From contig NC_021182.1 of NCBI RefSeq assembly GCF_000389635.1, positions 2,914,001 through 2,978,000 on the forward strand: a stretch of 64,000 nt of DNA, in the 5' to 3' direction. The position numbers and the translations under genes are program-made. The stretch comes from Clostridium pasteurianum BC1 (GTDB lineage Bacteria; Bacillota; Clostridia; Clostridiales; Clostridiaceae). Under the pieces are notes generated by a model. The model was not told where the DNA came from. It saw only the letters and a list, made by a program, of their open reading frames with translations, and did not search any database. This document shows, piece after piece, positions 34,590 through 44,700 of the stretch (the first letter of the stretch is position 1; each line of letters starts with the position of its first letter).

Positions 34590-35555
34590 ATGAAAACAAC
34601 AACTAAGATTTCAATAATAGGTGCAGGTTTTGTTGGATCAACTACTGCTTTTGCCCTTATAGATGAAGGTCTTGCTTCAGAAATTGTGATAGTAGACATT
34701 AATAAGGATAAGGCTGAAGGTGAAGCAATGGATCTATCCCATGGTGTATCTTTTGTGAAACCAGCAATTATTAAAGCTGGAGACTATGCAGACACCAATA
34801 ATTCAGATATTGTTATAATAACAGCTGGTGCTCCACAAAAACCTGGAGAAACTAGGCTTGACCTCATAAATAAAAATTATAAAATAATGAATTCCATAGT
34901 TCCTGAGGTTGTAAAATATAGTCCAAATTCAATATTATTGGTAGTTTCTAATCCAGTAGATATATTGTCTTATATAACTTATAAAATTTCTGGATTTCCA
35001 AAGGAAAGAGTTATTGGCTCTGGTACTGTTCTGGATACTTCCAGATTTAAATATATGCTAGGTGATCACTTTAATATTGATACAAGAAATATCCACACTT
35101 ATATAATGGGTGAACATGGTGATTCAGAAATAGCTACCTGGAGCATAACTAATATAGCAGGCCTGGATATTGCTGAATATTGCAGCAGATATTGCAATAA
35201 ATGTGATGGAAATATAAGATATAAAATTCATGAAAATGTAAAAAATGCAGCCTATGAAATCATTAAGAAAAAAGGAGCAACCTATTATGCTGTAGCTCTT
35301 GCAATAAGAAGAATCGTAGAAGCCATATTAAGAGATGAAAACTCCATATTGACTATTTCCACTTTACTTGAAGGTCAGTATGGGATAAAGGATATATACC
35401 TAGGTGTTCCAAGTGTAATAGGTGCATCAGGAGTAAAAAATATAGTAGAATCCCCTTTAAATAAGGAAGAATTATCCGCTCTGCAGGATTCAGCAAAGAA
35501 ACTGAAGGAATCTTTAGATAAAACTGTAAATTTAGAGTTTAAAGTTCAAATCTAA
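34590..35555 (+). CDS. ldh: L-lactate dehydrogenase
   Basis: Reduces pyruvate to lactate with NADH. 321 residues: NAD-binding [17 protein letters not shown], acidic [10 protein letters not shown] (NADH preference), substrate loop [20 protein letters not shown], and the catalytic His in [16 protein letters not shown] 8 bases upstream. The only confident plus-strand gene, standing between a divergent antiterminator gene and a bidirectional terminator. The Fur-like operator suggests induction under iron limitation, when Fe-S-rich PFOR and hydrogenase are limited. Confidence 0.95.
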   Translation: MKTTTKISIIGAGFVGSTTAFALIDEGLASEIVIVDINKDKAEGEAMDLSHGVSFVKPAIIKAGDYADTNNSDIVIITAGAPQKPGETRLDLINKNYKIMNSIVPEVVKYSPNSILLVVSNPVDILSYITYKISGFPKERVIGSGTVLDTSRFKYMLGDHFNIDTRNIHTYIMGEHGDSEIATWSITNIAGLDIAEYCSRYCNKCDGNIRYKIHENVKNAAYEIIKKKGATYYAVALAIRRIVEAILRDENSILTISTLLEGQYGIKDIYLGVPSVIGASGVKNIVESPLNKEELSALQDSAKKLKESLDKTVNLEFKVQI

Positions 35556-35578
35556 GAATTAAGAGTTAATGAAATTAA

Positions 35579-35640
35579 GAAATTTACCCCTGGGGTGTAA
35601 TTTTTTCCAGTTTTTTTATTTACCCCAGGTGCAATTTTTC
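35579..35640. terminator. Bidirectional terminator between ldh and the aminotransferase
   Basis: CCTGGGGT pairs with ACCCCAGG across a T-rich loop, and the tighter ACCCC-TGGGGT hairpin is followed by GTAATTTTTTCC on the plus strand. Convergent gene ends on both sides. Confidence 0.65.
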
Positions 35641-35656
35641 CGCGGCGAAGCTAAGG

Positions 35657-36496
35657 TTAAATCTTTAATAGTCTATTTTCAGTAATGTACTCTTTAATCA
35701 TTTTATCATATTCTGCCATTATATTTCTAATTGCAGCATTTTTAGAAGAGTTCAGCTGAATAGTTCCTATTCTTCTTATTGGCAATACCTTTGACAGAGT
35801 GCCTGAAATAAACATTCCATCTATTTTAGTTACATCTTTATAATTTATTCTTTTTTCCTTAAATTCATACCCGCATTTTAAAGCAACCTCTATAATAGAA
35901 TCTCTAGTAGTGCCTGGTAAAACATCTTCTAGTGGAGCAGTATAAACAGTTTTATCCTTCACCATAAATATATTTGATCTACTTCCCTCTGTTATATTAC
36001 CATTTCTATCAACCAGCAGTGCCTCGTAGGCATTATTTTCCTTCATTTTTGCTTCTACAGATGCTCTAAATTCGGTATTAACAATTTTAGCATTGGGATT
36101 TCTTCTCTCACCGTGAAAAAAAATAGTATCTACACCATTATCATACTGATCTTTAGTAGGATAATTATGTTTTAGAAAATAAGCATAAAAATTGCATTTA
36201 TCCTTAAAGAAATTAAAAACTATTTTTATATTTCCTATTTTTACGTCATTAACCTGAATTAATTTGTTGATTTTTTTTCTTATTTCTTCTGGGCTTATGG
36301 ACAATATTAAATTTGTAATCTTTGCTGAATTTTCTAACCTCTTAAGATTTTTTTCTACAAACAAAGGCACTCCCTCTTCGATTCTAATCACTTCATAAAG
36401 GGATTTACCTAGAGTTATAAATTCACCATTAAAACTATCCTTTTGTTTAATTTCATCATTCTGTATATAAAATTCTCTATAACTTATGTCTTCCAT
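35657..36496 (-). CDS. Class IV PLP-dependent aminotransferase
   Basis: Fold-type IV enzyme of the branched-chain aminotransferase/D-alanine aminotransferase/aminodeoxychorismate lyase group. Catalytic Lys in NAKIVNTEFRASVEAK (position of the family's iKttNyl motif), phosphate-binding EALLVDRNGNITEGSRSNIF, and SGTLSKVLPI near the C-terminus. 279 residues. The ATG at 36496 follows AGGAGG; the longer frame needs a TTG upstream of that site. The family motif does not decide between branched-chain, D-amino acid or aminodeoxychorismate substrates. Confidence 0.8.
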   Translation of the reverse strand: MEDISYREFYIQNDEIKQKDSFNGEFITLGKSLYEVIRIEEGVPLFVEKNLKRLENSAKITNLILSISPEEIRKKINKLIQVNDVKIGNIKIVFNFFKDKCNFYAYFLKHNYPTKDQYDNGVDTIFFHGERRNPNAKIVNTEFRASVEAKMKENNAYEALLVDRNGNITEGSRSNIFMVKDKTVYTAPLEDVLPGTTRDSIIEVALKCGYEFKEKRINYKDVTKIDGMFISGTLSKVLPIRRIGTIQLNSSKNAAIRNIMAEYDKMIKEYITENRLLKI

Positions 36497-36547
36497 CAGC
36501 TTATTACCTCCTATCAATGAATCCTACTGATAGTCATCATATAAACA

Positions 36548-36584
36548 GATTTCTTAGTATCGATATTTCTGATACTTAGAAATC
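36548..36584. repeat. Intergenic hairpin
   Basis: GATTTCTTAGTATC and GATACTTAGAAATC form a 14-bp stem with one mismatch and a 9-base loop. No T-run on the minus strand, so it is not a clear terminator. Confidence 0.5.
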
Positions 36585-36628
36585 GTTGTCCTTTAGGATA
36601 AATCGTTATTCAGGGACGTTGCCACTCT

Positions 36629-37270
36629 TTACTTCCAATGAAGTACTTCAATGTTATGATCTTTTTTCCTGGAATTTATTAAATAAGGGTGACCCACCAG
36701 CTTAAATAAAGGCAAATCAGAAAGGGAATCGGAATACATATAAGAATTCTTAAAATCCACATGAATATTTTCTTCTTTTAATACTTCCATAAGTCTTTTA
36801 ACCTTTTCCTCTCCTTTATTATTTTCTCCTGTAATTTCTCCAGTATAATAGCCGTTAATAAATTTAAATCTTGTTCCTATAACTTTATCAACTTCTTTTA
36901 TATTATAAAGTTCATTTAGATAAAATTCTGCTGATGCAGAAATTAAATATATTTTATAACCTTCAGCTTTTAATTTTTTTAAAGTGCTTATTGCATCTAC
37001 ATAAAAAATTTTACTGAATCTTGTGCTATAAAATTCTTTTACTAACTTTTTTATTTCATCTTCATGAATCCTCTTTATAAAGGCCATAAAATTATTTTTT
37101 GCCTTAGCTGCACCAAAAATACCTAAAGCATACAGAATAGCTGAACCAAAACTTTTGGGCATATATATTATTAAATGAGGCTTTTTTCTAAGCATAAACA
37201 TATAGAATTCAAAAAGTGTTTCTCTCTTTGTCAAAGTATAGTCCACATCAAATATAGCTAATTTCTCCAA
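36629..37270 (-). CDS. HAD-superfamily phosphatase, subfamily IB
   Basis: Phosphoserine-phosphatase-like hydrolase. Motif I FDVDYTLTKRETLF, motif II YLISASAEFY, motif III SYMYSDSLSDLPLFKLVG. About 213 residues; these small IB enzymes often act on phosphoserine, phospholipid head groups or polyol phosphates, and substrate cannot be told here. The TTG at 37270 follows GGAG by 9 bases; a further TTG 24 bases upstream gives a longer frame but has no site. Lies between a DUF1292 gene and the aminotransferase. Confidence 0.75.
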   Translation of the reverse strand: MEKLAIFDVDYTLTKRETLFEFYMFMLRKKPHLIIYMPKSFGSAILYALGIFGAAKAKNNFMAFIKRIHEDEIKKLVKEFYSTRFSKIFYVDAISTLKKLKAEGYKIYLISASAEFYLNELYNIKEVDKVIGTRFKFINGYYTGEITGENNKGEEKVKRLMEVLKEENIHVDFKNSYMYSDSLSDLPLFKLVGHPYLINSRKKDHNIEVLHWK

Positions 37271-37310
37271 GGTATCATCTCCATATATTATCAAGTTTTA
37301 CTTATATATA

Positions 37311-37346
37311 TGTAAAATAAAAGCCGCTACTTAAAGCAGCGACTTC
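37311..37346 (-). terminator. Terminator after the DUF1292 gene
   Basis: Minus strand AAGTCGCTGC-TTTAA-GTAGCGGCTT (10 pairs with two G-U) followed by TTATTTTACA. Confidence 0.8.
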
Positions 37347-37355
37347 TTATAGGAA

Positions 37356-37712
37356 TTATTTTTCTTTCTCCAAAGTTGATTCGTAATAAGCAGTAGCAGC
37401 CTTAAATTCTTCGTCATCTGGAATTACAAGTTCGCCCTCTTCACCTTCACCTACTACTTTAAATAAATATACTGAACCATCTTGAGGATTTTGAACTAAA
37501 GCAAATTCTAAATCATTATATACAAAGCCGTCTATAACATCACAGGAAACTACGTTTCCATGTTCATCTTCAAGTTCTACTGAAAATGTCTCGTGCTCAT
37601 GATCTTCACACCCACAATCGCATTCATGTGAATGTTCTTCATGTTGATGTTCATTTTCTCCACATCCACACCCATCTATACTACATGCATTAACTTTTTC
37701 ATTTTCACTCAT
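37356..37712 (-). CDS. DUF1292 protein with a His/Cys-rich N-terminus
   Basis: The C-terminal 75 residues are DUF1292 (VELEDEHGNVVSCDVIDGFVYNDLEFALVQ), a small Firmicute domain of unknown role. The N-terminal 45 residues are packed with potential metal ligands: ACSIDGCGCGENEHQHEEHS followed by HECDCGCEDHEHE. This extension could bind zinc, nickel or iron. AGGAGGTATG before ATG and a terminator of its own. Very acidic overall. Confidence 0.8.
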   Translation of the reverse strand: MSENEKVNACSIDGCGCGENEHQHEEHSHECDCGCEDHEHETFSVELEDEHGNVVSCDVIDGFVYNDLEFALVQNPQDGSVYLFKVVGEGEEGELVIPDDEEFKAATAYYESTLEKEK

Positions 37713-37804
37713 TATTACATACCTCCTTTTTGTGTCATATCTTAATTTTACCCTTAAAATGAAAATAATAAAAGGGGTTTTACTAAAATTTATATTATTT
37801 TATT

Positions 37805-37842
37805 AAAAAAGAGAGGAAAGTGTTACCTTTCCTCTCTTTTTT
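37805..37842 (-). terminator. Terminator of the first PFOR gene
   Basis: AAAAAAGAGAGGAAAG-TGTTAC-CTTTCCTCTCTTTTTT, a perfect 16-bp palindrome 13 bases after the stop codon; works in both orientations by sequence. Confidence 0.92.
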
Positions 37843-37854
37843 AAATTTATTATA

Positions 37855-40800
37855 TTATCTATCTGCTAAGAATTTATAAGATTCTAATCTTTCTTTAGCA
37901 TCTTGTTCAGTTTTAGCAAATAATTCATCAGCCTTATCTGGGTATACTTTCTTTAATGAAGCAAATCTTACTTCACCTAATAAGAATTCTTTGAAGTCAC
38001 CAGTTGGCTCTTTTGAATCTAAGCTAAACGGATTCTTTCCTGCTTCTTTAAGAGTTGGGTTAAATCTATACATAGCCCAGTATCCACAATCAACAGCTTT
38101 TTTCTCTTCAAGTTGACTACATCCCATACCAGCTCTTAGTCCTTGGTTTATACATGGAGAATAACCTATGATTAATGATGGACCTGGATAAGCTTCAGCT
38201 TCAGTAATAGCCTTTATAGTCTGATTTTTATCAGCACCCATAGCTATTTGTGCTACATAAACATAGCCATAGCTCATAGCCATCATTCCAAGATCTTTCT
38301 TCTTAGTTCTCTTACCACCAGCTGCAAATTGTGCTATTGCTGCTGTTGGAGTAGATTTTGATGATTGACCGCCTGTATTTGAGTAAACTTCTGTATCAAA
38401 TACAAATATGTTTACATCTTCACCTGATGCAAGTACGTGATCTACACCACCATAACCGATGTCGTAAGCCCAACCATCTCCACCAAATATCCATTGTGAT
38501 TTTTTAACTAAATGATCTTTAGCATCGAAGATTTCTTTTACAGTAGCATTGCTATCTTTTTCTGCTTCTAATAATGGTAATAATTTAGCTGTAGCTGCTT
38601 TTGATTCATCAGCTAAGTCCATGTTATTTACCCATTCAGTTAAAGCTTCTTTTAATTCTTGTTTTGCATCTGAAGCTATAAGTTCATTTGCTTGTTGTGC
38701 TATTCTCTCTCTTAATTGTTTAACACCAAGATACATTCCTAACCCAAACTCAGCATTATCTTCGAATAATGAGTTAGCCCAAGCAGGACCTTGACCTTTA
38801 TGGTTAATTGTATATGGTGTAGCTGGTGCACTACCACCCCAGATTGAAGTACAACCTGTTGCATTAGCGATCATCATTCTGTCACCATATAATTGAGTTA
38901 TAAGTCTTGCATAAGGAGCTTCTCCACAACCTGCACAAGCACCATTGAACTCAAGTAATGGCTGTTCAAATTGACTACCTTTTACTGTTGTTTTGTTCAT
39001 TGGATTTTCTTTTGGTGAAAGATTAAGTGCATATTCAAAGTTATCAGCTTCTTTATATTGTGATTCAGCTGGTTTCATTACTAATGCCTTTTCCTTTGCA
39101 GGACAAACCTGAGCACAGTTTCCGCATCCTGTACAATCAAGAGCACTAATCTTTATTGCAAAATTAAGTTTTTCAGCAGTTTTTAATCCCATTGCTGGCT
39201 TAGTTGTAAATCCTTCTGGAGCATTCTTAGTTTCTTCTTCAGTTAATAAGAATGGTCTTATTACAGAGTGAGGACAAACATATGCACATTGGTTACATTG
39301 TATACATTTATCTACTTGCCATTCAGGAATATTAATAGCAATTGCTCTCTTTTCATAAGCTGCAGTTCCATTAGGATATGTTCCGTCTTCATAACCATTG
39401 AATGCACTTACAGGAAGTTTATCTCCTTGCTGTCCATTCATTGGTTCAAGAATTTCAGTTATGAATTTAGGTTTAGCTTTTACAACTTCTTCTACCTTTT
39501 CATCCTGTGCTTCTTTCCAAGCTGCTGGAACATCTATCTTAACTATAGCATTTACACCTAAATCTATAGCATCATTATTCATCTTAACAACTTTTTCACC
39601 TTTTTTACCATAAGAAGTTACAACTGCTTCTTTTAAATATTTTATTGCATCATCAACTGGTATTATGTTAGCTAATTTGAAGAATGCTGATTGCATGATC
39701 ATGTTGATTCTTCCGCCAAGACCTATGCTTTGAGCTATCTTTACAGCGTTTAATGTATAGAAATGTATGTTATGTTCAGCAATATATCTCTTCATTTTTG
39801 CTGGTAAATGAGTTTCAACTTCTTCAGGAGACCAGATACTGTTAAGTAAGAAGTTACCACCATCTTTTAATCCTTCTAAAAGATCATATTTGTAAACATA
39901 AGATTGATTATGACACGCAACAAAGTCTGCTGTATTTATAAGGTATGGTGATTTTATTGGTTTTTTACCAAATCTCAAGTGAGAAATTGTAATACCACCT
40001 GATTTTTTTGAATCATATGCGAAATAACCTTGAGCATACATGTCTGTATGGTCACCTATGATTTTTATAGCGCTCTTGTTAGCACCAACTGTACCATCTG
40101 AACCAAGTCCCCAGAACTTACAAGCTTTAGTTCCTTCTGGAGTAGTATCGATTTTTTCAGTAGTAGGAAGTGAAGTGAATGTTACGTCATCATTTATTGC
40201 TATTGTAAATCCGTTTTTAGGTTCAGCAGCATTTAAGTTGTCATAAACAGCTAATATGTCACTAGGAACTGTATCCTTTGAACCTAATCCATATCTTCCA
40301 CCAACTATTACAGGTTTTAAATCACTTTGATAGAATGATGTAACAACATCCTGATAAAGTGGTTCACCAAAGCTACCTGGTTCTTTTGTTCTATCAAGAA
40401 CAGCTATTTTCTTAACTGTTTTTGGTATATATTTAAAGAAGTGTTCAACTGAGAAAGGTCTGAATAAATGTACTTTTAATATACCTACTTTTTCGCCCTT
40501 AGCGTTTAAGTAATCTATAGTTTCTTCAATTGCATCGCAAATTGAACCCATTGCAATTATTATTCTCTCAGCATCTTCTGCTCCATAATAATTAAATAGA
40601 TGATATTCTCTTCCTGTGATTTTACTGATTTCTCCCATATAGTTTTCAACTATTTCTGGAAGTGCGTTGTAGTATTTGTTTGATGCTTCTCTTCCTTGGA
40701 AGTATACATCAGGATTTTCTGCTGTACCTCTAGTTACTGGGTGTTCTGGATTTAAAGCATTATCTCTAAATGCTTTAACAGCATCCATATCTAATAATGG

Positions 40801-41373
40801 TCTTAAATCTTCATAGTCTATAACTTCAATTTTTTGTATTTCATGTGATGTTCTAAATCCATCAAAGAAGTTTATAAAAGGAACTTTTCCCTTTATTGCA
40901 GCTAAATGTGCAACTGCTGATAAATCCATAACTTCTTGAACACTACCTTCTGCAAGTTGTGCAAATCCTGTTTGTCTTGCAGCCATAACGTCCTGATGAT
41001 CACCAAATATGTTTAATGATTTTGTTGCTAATGCTCTTGCACTTACATGAAATACTGATGGTAAAAGTTCACCAGCTATTTTATACATGTTTGGTATCAT
41101 TAACAGCAATCCTTGAGAAGCTGTAAATGTTGTTGTTAAAGCTCCTGCCTGAAGTGAACCATGAACTGCACCTGCAGCACCTGCTTCTGATTGCATTTCC
41201 ATTACTTTAACAGTTTGACCAAATAAATTTTTTCTACCTTGTACTGCCCATTCATCAACATGTTCTGCCATAGGTGATGATGGTGTTATAGGATAAATTG
41301 CTGTAACATCAGTGAAAGCATAAGCTATGTGTGCTGCTGCAGTGTTTCCATCCATAGTCTTCATTTTTCCCAT
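37855..41373 (-). CDS. nifJ: Pyruvate:ferredoxin (flavodoxin) oxidoreductase 1
   Basis: Homodimeric PFOR: oxidises pyruvate to acetyl-CoA and CO2, or runs in reverse. 1172 residues with domain order: pyruvate-binding/TPP pyrimidine domain (TMDGNTAAAHIAYAFTDVTAIYPITPSSPMAE), CoA-binding domain, two [4Fe-4S] motifs (CIQCNQCAYVCPHS and CTGCGNCAQVCP), and the TPP pyrophosphate domain (ACAGCGEAPYARLI..., FGGDGWAYDIGYGG). The ATG at 41373 (MGKMKTMDGN) has AAGAAGGG upstream; the longer frame adds 24 unrelated residues. Arginine is mostly AGA as usual for clostridia. Own promoter and terminator; second copy lies 390 bases upstream. Confidence 0.96.
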   Translation of the reverse strand: MGKMKTMDGNTAAAHIAYAFTDVTAIYPITPSSPMAEHVDEWAVQGRKNLFGQTVKVMEMQSEAGAAGAVHGSLQAGALTTTFTASQGLLLMIPNMYKIAGELLPSVFHVSARALATKSLNIFGDHQDVMAARQTGFAQLAEGSVQEVMDLSAVAHLAAIKGKVPFINFFDGFRTSHEIQKIEVIDYEDLRPLLDMDAVKAFRDNALNPEHPVTRGTAENPDVYFQGREASNKYYNALPEIVENYMGEISKITGREYHLFNYYGAEDAERIIIAMGSICDAIEETIDYLNAKGEKVGILKVHLFRPFSVEHFFKYIPKTVKKIAVLDRTKEPGSFGEPLYQDVVTSFYQSDLKPVIVGGRYGLGSKDTVPSDILAVYDNLNAAEPKNGFTIAINDDVTFTSLPTTEKIDTTPEGTKACKFWGLGSDGTVGANKSAIKIIGDHTDMYAQGYFAYDSKKSGGITISHLRFGKKPIKSPYLINTADFVACHNQSYVYKYDLLEGLKDGGNFLLNSIWSPEEVETHLPAKMKRYIAEHNIHFYTLNAVKIAQSIGLGGRINMIMQSAFFKLANIIPVDDAIKYLKEAVVTSYGKKGEKVVKMNNDAIDLGVNAIVKIDVPAAWKEAQDEKVEEVVKAKPKFITEILEPMNGQQGDKLPVSAFNGYEDGTYPNGTAAYEKRAIAINIPEWQVDKCIQCNQCAYVCPHSVIRPFLLTEEETKNAPEGFTTKPAMGLKTAEKLNFAIKISALDCTGCGNCAQVCPAKEKALVMKPAESQYKEADNFEYALNLSPKENPMNKTTVKGSQFEQPLLEFNGACAGCGEAPYARLITQLYGDRMMIANATGCTSIWGGSAPATPYTINHKGQGPAWANSLFEDNAEFGLGMYLGVKQLRERIAQQANELIASDAKQELKEALTEWVNNMDLADESKAATAKLLPLLEAEKDSNATVKEIFDAKDHLVKKSQWIFGGDGWAYDIGYGGVDHVLASGEDVNIFVFDTEVYSNTGGQSSKSTPTAAIAQFAAGGKRTKKKDLGMMAMSYGYVYVAQIAMGADKNQTIKAITEAEAYPGPSLIIGYSPCINQGLRAGMGCSQLEEKKAVDCGYWAMYRFNPTLKEAGKNPFSLDSKEPTGDFKEFLLGEVRFASLKKVYPDKADELFAKTEQDAKERLESYKFLADR

Positions 41374-41503
41374 GTAAAACCCTTCTTTCTCATAATTTAA
41401 TAAATCATAATCCTTAGGCATCTTCAAAAAAAATAAGTTCATCAATCAGATGATTTTGCATAATGCAACGCCCTAGAAGAACCAGTTAAGACTATTTAGT
41501 ATT

Positions 41504-41532
41504 AGTATAACATTTTTCATTGGATTATACAA
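41504..41532 (-). promoter_or_regulatory. Sigma-A promoter of PFOR 1
   Basis: Minus strand TTGTAT (41527-41532), 17-base spacer, TATACT (41504-41509), leaving a leader of about 125 bases. Confidence 0.6.
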
Positions 41533-41638
41533 AATTATCTTGCAATATTAGTTTATTTTTTTCAGATACTTTAGCTAGTGAAAAGATTATTGCTTTAGAT
41601 AGTTTAACCATTTTGTAAGCAATTATTATTCACAAGAA

Positions 41639-41677
41639 CAAAAAAGAGGAGCCACATAAAGTGACTCCTCTTTTTTG
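41639..41677 (-). terminator. Terminator of PFOR 2
   Basis: AAAAAAGAGGAGCCAC-ATAAA-GTGACTCCTCTTTTTT, one mismatch in a 16-bp stem. It lies about 90 bases downstream of the PFOR 2 stop. Confidence 0.9.
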
Positions 41678-41764
41678 AAAATGACTAAGATATAAACATG
41701 CTAACATGTTTTACCTTCCTTAATATACAAGACGTATTTGCAAGCAAATAAGCCTTGTAAAATA

Positions 41765-44700
41765 TTATTTATAAAGTTCTACTAACTTTAATAAATGTTC
41801 ATAACGTTCCATCGCAGCTTTCTCATTTTCACTGAATAGTTTTTCAGCACGTTCTGGGAATGCACGTTTCAAACGAGTGTAACGTGTTTCGTTATTCAAG
41901 AATTCTTGGTATGTTCCATCACCTGGTTTAGATGTAAGAGTGAATGGATTCTTTCCTTCAGCCTTAAGTTCAGGATTAAAGGAGAATAGATTCCAGTATC
42001 CAGATTTTACAGCTGCTTTCATTTCATCCTGGCAGTGGTTCATACCACCTTTAACTCCGTGAAGTTCACAAGGTGCATATCCAATTATTAATGATGGTCC
42101 GTTATAAGCTTCTGCTTCAGCAATAGTTTTAAGAGTTTGAGCTGGATTAGCACCAAGAGCGATTTGTGCTACATATATGTAACCATAGCTCATAGCGATT
42201 TCAGCAAGACTCTTCTTTCCAACATCTTTACCAGCAGCAGCGAACTGACAAACTTCACCGATATTAGAAGCCTTAGAAGCTTGACCACCTGTATTAGAAT
42301 ACATTTCTGTATCGAATACCATAACATTTACGTTCTCTCCAGAAGCAAGTACATGGTCAAGTCCACCGAATCCGATATCATATGCCCATCCATCTCCTCC
42401 AAGAATCCATACTGACTTCTTAGCAAGGTACGCTTTCTTTTCAAGAACTTCTTTAGAAAGATCACAGCCTGCAGCAGCAGTTTTTTCAAGTTCAGCTACA
42501 AGTGTAGTAACAGCAGCAGTGTTTTCTTTTGTGCTTTCTTTTGTTTCAATGAATTTAGCAGCAGCAGCTTTAAACTCAGCAGATGCCTTATCATCAGCAG
42601 CAATCTTCTCAATCTTAGCAATTACCTGATCACGAAGGGTCTTCTGTCCAAGATACATACCAAATCCATGTTCTGCATTGTCTTCAAATAATGAGTTAGC
42701 CCATGCTGGACCTTTATTTGAATCTTTGTTTACTGTATATGGACAAGTTGCAGCAGGACCACCCCAGATTGAAGAACATCCTGTAGCATTTGAAATATAC
42801 ATTTGTTCACCAAAGAGTTGTGTAAGTATACGAGCATAAGATGTTTCTGCACAGCCTGCACAGCTTCCTGAGAACTCAAGGAGCGGCTGATTAAACTGAG
42901 ATCCCTTAACTGTAGTATCAGCAGGAATTCCAGGTTTCTTACCTACATTTGCAACTAAGTAATCAAATACTGGCTGTTCATGTAATTGAGTTTCTTGAGG
43001 TACCATTGTGATAGCCTTTGTAGGACATACTGTAATACACTCTCCACAGCCCATACAATCAAGAGGAGTTACACTCATTGTAAATTTGTAATCTCCAGCT
43101 TTTGGCTTAGTATTAGCAAGTTTAATATTATCAGGAGCTGCTTTAACTTCGTCTTCGCTAAGCATGAAAGGACGAATTGTAGCGTGAGAACATACAAATG
43201 CACAGTTATTACACTGAATACATTTTTCTGGATTCCATTCTGGAACCAATACAGCAGTACCACGCTTTTCATATGCTGAAGCGCCTAATTCGTACTGTCC
43301 GTCTGGATTCTCTGCAAATGCAGATACAGGAAGACTGTCACCATCCATAAGTCCGATAGGATTCATAAGATCATTAACCATCTTAACTGTTTCTGGACGA
43401 CCTGTAAGTTCTGGAGCTGGAGCATCTGCTTCTGGATTTGACCATGAAGCTGGAACTTCTACTTTATGAACAGCATCTACACCAGCATCAATTGCTTTGT
43501 AGTTCATTTCTACAATTGCATCGCCCTTTTTACCGTAGGATTTCTTAGCAGCAGCCTTCATAAAGCCAACAGCATCATCAATTGGCATAACATTTGCTAA
43601 TTTGAAGAATGCAGATTGAAGAATAGTGTTAGTACGTTTACCCATACCAATTTCAATTGCTTTATCAATAGCATTAATTGTGTACAATTGAATGTTGTTT
43701 TCTGCAATATATTTCTTAGCAGCAGAATTAAGCTTAGAATCAAGTTCTTCATCTGACCACTGGCAGTTAATCATGAATATTCCGCCTGGCTTAACATCCT
43801 GAACCATCTTGAATCCTTTAACAACATAAGATGGGTTATGGCATGCAACGAAATCAGCTTGATTTATGTAATACGGACTTCTAATTGCCTTATCACCAAA
43901 ACGAAGATGAGAAATTGTTATTCCACCAGTCTTCTTAGAGTCATATTGGAAGTATGCTTGAATAAATTTATCTGTATGATCACCAAGAATCTTTGTAGAG
44001 TTCTTGTTAGCACCAACAGTACCATCACCACCAAGACCCCAGAATTTACACTCTACTGTACCAACTGCAGATGTAATAGGAGCTGGCTTAACTTCTGGTA
44101 AACTTAAGTTAGTAACATCATCTACGATACCAAGTGTGAAACGAGCTTTAGGAGAATCTTTCAAAAGTTCAGTATACACAGCAAATACAGATGAAGGAGG
44201 AGTATCCTTAGAACCAAGTCCATAACGACCATTTGATAATGTAACATCATTAAGTCCTGCTTCACGAAGAGTTGTAGCAACATCAAGGTATAATGGATCA
44301 CCTAATGCTCCTGGCTCTTTTGTACGATCAAGAACAGCAACCTTCTTAGCAGTCTTAGGAAGAACTTTAAGAAGACTATTAGATACCCATGGACGATATA
44401 AACGAACTTTAACTAGTCCAACTTTTTCTCCTTTAGCTGTTAAGTAATCAATAACTTCCTCAGCCACATCACAAATAGATCCCATTGCGATGATGACACG
44501 GTCAGCATCTGGAGCTCCATAGTAATTGAATAAATCATAGTTTGTACCAAGTTTTTCATTTACCTTAGCCATGTATTTTTCAACTACAGCTGGTAAATTA
44601 TTATAAGCTGTGTTAGATGCTTCACGATGTTGGAAGAAAACATCTCCATTTTCATGAGAACCACGCATAGCTGGTTTTTCTGGATTTAATGCATGCTCAC

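Noticed and set aside
38549-44225. Several plus-strand frames of 65-97 codons
   Set aside because: All lie opposite the two PFOR genes and reflect their codon usage.
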